Source of the DNA: Actinomycetota bacterium
GTDB lineage: Bacteria > Actinomycetota > Acidimicrobiia > IMCC26256 > PALSA-610
Direction: 5' to 3'
Assembly (NCBI GenBank): GCA_005773635.1
Contig: SXHN01000056.1
Location: 1 to 41,911, forward strand
Length of the DNA: 41,911 nucleotides
Of this stretch, positions 41,416 to 41,911 are shown one piece after another. The stretch's first letter is position 1. Each line of letters starts with the position of its first letter. Made by a program: the position numbers and the translations under genes. The notes under the pieces are model-generated. The model searched no databases and was not told where the DNA came from. It saw only the letters and a list, made by a program, of their open reading frames with translations.

Positions 41416-41458
41416 ATCCCATACCCGGGTACGGGGGCGGCCAGGATGGCCGCGGGAT
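41416..41458 (+). other. Nested inverted repeats between HU and H1-like genes
   Basis: GCGGCCA (41437-41443) pairs perfectly with TGGCCGC (41447-41453) on a three-base loop. An outer stem ATCCC (41416-41420) with GGGAT (41454-41458) encloses it. No T-tract follows. It may set the relative amounts of HU and the downstream protein, as a weak terminator or an mRNA processing hairpin. Confidence 0.45.
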
Positions 41459-41510
41459 CCCCGATGTGGTGAATTGAAAGAAATCGAGAACCACGGAAAG
41501 GTGGTCTACC

Positions 41511-41882
41511 GTGCCTCCGGCAAAGAAATCAGCTAAGAAAGCAGCGAAGAAGGCTCCGGCCAAGAAGCGTGCAGCAGCCAAGAAAGCTCCGGCCAAGAAG
41601 AAGGCAGTAGCGAAGAAAGCTGCGAAGAAAGCTCCTGCGAAGAAGAAGGCAGTAGCGAAGAAGGCAGCCAAGAAAGCTCCTGCGAAGAAGAAGGCAGTAG
41701 CGAAGAAGGCAGCCAAGAAAGCTCCTGCGAAGAAGAAGGCAGTAGCGAAGAAGGCAGCCAAGAAAGCTCCTGCCAAAAAGAAGGCAGCCAAGAAAGCTCC
41801 TGCGAAGAAGAAGGCAGTAGCGAAGAAGGCAGCCAAGAAAGCTCCTGCCAAAAAGAAAGCAGCAGCCAAAAAGCGTCGCTAA
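41511..41882 (+). CDS. Lysine-rich histone H1-like protein (PAKK repeats)
   Basis: A 123-residue protein made almost only of Lys, Ala and Pro with a 15-residue unit KKAPAKKKAVAKKAA repeated about six times, and a final KKRR. This composition matches the C-terminal tail of mycobacterial HupB and eukaryotic H1, and such tails bind DNA non-specifically and compact it. The start is the GTG at 41511, with GGAAAGGTGG six bases upstream. It is probably cotranscribed with HU across a 95-bp gap with a hairpin, but not in the same frame. The antisense frame is open only because of the low-complexity repeat. Confidence 0.9.
   Translation: MPPAKKSAKKAAKKAPAKKRAAAKKAPAKKKAVAKKAAKKAPAKKKAVAKKAAKKAPAKKKAVAKKAAKKAPAKKKAVAKKAAKKAPAKKKAAKKAPAKKKAVAKKAAKKAPAKKKAAAKKRR
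41580..41879 (+). repeat. Tandem ~45-bp coding repeats of the lysine-rich gene
   Basis: From residue 24 the DNA repeats a unit of about 45 bases encoding KKAPAKKKAVAKKAA, with copies nearly identical at the nucleotide level and one copy shortened to 30 bases. Near-identity implies recent expansion by slippage or recombination, so length polymorphism between strains is likely. Confidence 0.85.
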
Positions 41883-41911
41883 CACTTCGCTCAAACTGTT
41901 CGAGAGTGCCC

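Noticed and set aside
41390-41869. Antisense frame reading as Phe/Ala/Leu-rich 'membrane protein' repeats
   Set aside because: It is the complement of the lysine-rich PAKK repeat and arises from low complexity, not from a gene.
41580-41879. Repeat array considered as CRISPR
   Set aside because: The units are contiguous coding repeats without spacers and are in frame with the lysine-rich protein.

Overview
The window comes from an actinobacterium, most likely a member of the class Acidimicrobiia (Ilumatobacter-like). This placement is inferred from gene content: two luciferase-like (F420/FMN type) oxidoreductases, an FMN-binding PPOX protein, an MmpL-type transporter, a small LigD-like ATP ligase, an HU protein beside a PAKK-repeat lysine-rich protein, frequent GTG starts, and first genes of transcription units preceded by a TANNNT hexamer about 6 nt from the start codon instead of a Shine-Dalgarno. 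No phage, insertion sequence or CRISPR was seen. The layout looks chromosomal and dense, with many 1-4 bp start/stop overlaps.

Layout. 1-7.4 kb: MmpL-family transporter, a GNAT-Nudix fusion, a PPOX flavoprotein, a phytanoyl-CoA dioxygenase-like enzyme coupled to a six-helix membrane protein, a lipoprotein hydrolase and an unrecognised protein. 7.6-16.0 kb: a four-gene operon with two NRPS proteins, an aspartyl/asparaginyl beta-hydroxylase-like protein and a GT4 glycosyltransferase. 16.1-20.2 kb: SDR-HAD pair, lipoprotein esterase, and a large SDR with a four-cysteine zinc-ribbon-like segment. 20.1-26.8 kb: an AddAB-type helicase-nuclease pair. 26.9-32.2 kb: class A penicillin-binding protein, coiled-coil zinc-ribbon protein, RNase HI, membrane protein, histidine phosphatase, a membrane-anchored unknown, then an orphan C-terminal half of an FHA domain. 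32.2-38.3 kb: DNA ligase, two luciferase-like oxidoreductases, a CYP142-like P450, a SnoaL-like protein and a zinc alcohol dehydrogenase. 38.3-41.9 kb: gltX, a YdcF-like protein overlapping tRNA-Gln(CUG), tRNA-Glu(CUC), a strong terminator, HU and a lysine-rich H1-like protein.

The most interesting system is the NRPS operon. The ten specificity residues of its first adenylation domain read D-L-T-K-V-G-H-I-G-K, the classic aspartate code, and the same operon carries an Asp/Asn beta-hydroxylase-like enzyme. The second protein has an unusual order: an oxalyl-CoA-synthetase-like acyl-activating domain, a carrier domain, then an intact condensation domain. The first protein has a condensation domain whose catalytic histidines are replaced. 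There is no thioesterase or reductase. The parsimonious product is an N-acylated, beta-hydroxylated aspartate, possibly glycosylated, released by an unknown route.

A second system is a small divergon pair at 33-37 kb. Two divergent promoter regions each carry a palindrome of the same type, one of which fits the KstR (steroid catabolism repressor) consensus TnnAACnnGTTnnA exactly. Each overlaps leaderless-type promoters. With the CYP142-like P450 and the dehydrogenase this suggests a steroid or terpenoid oxidation regulon.
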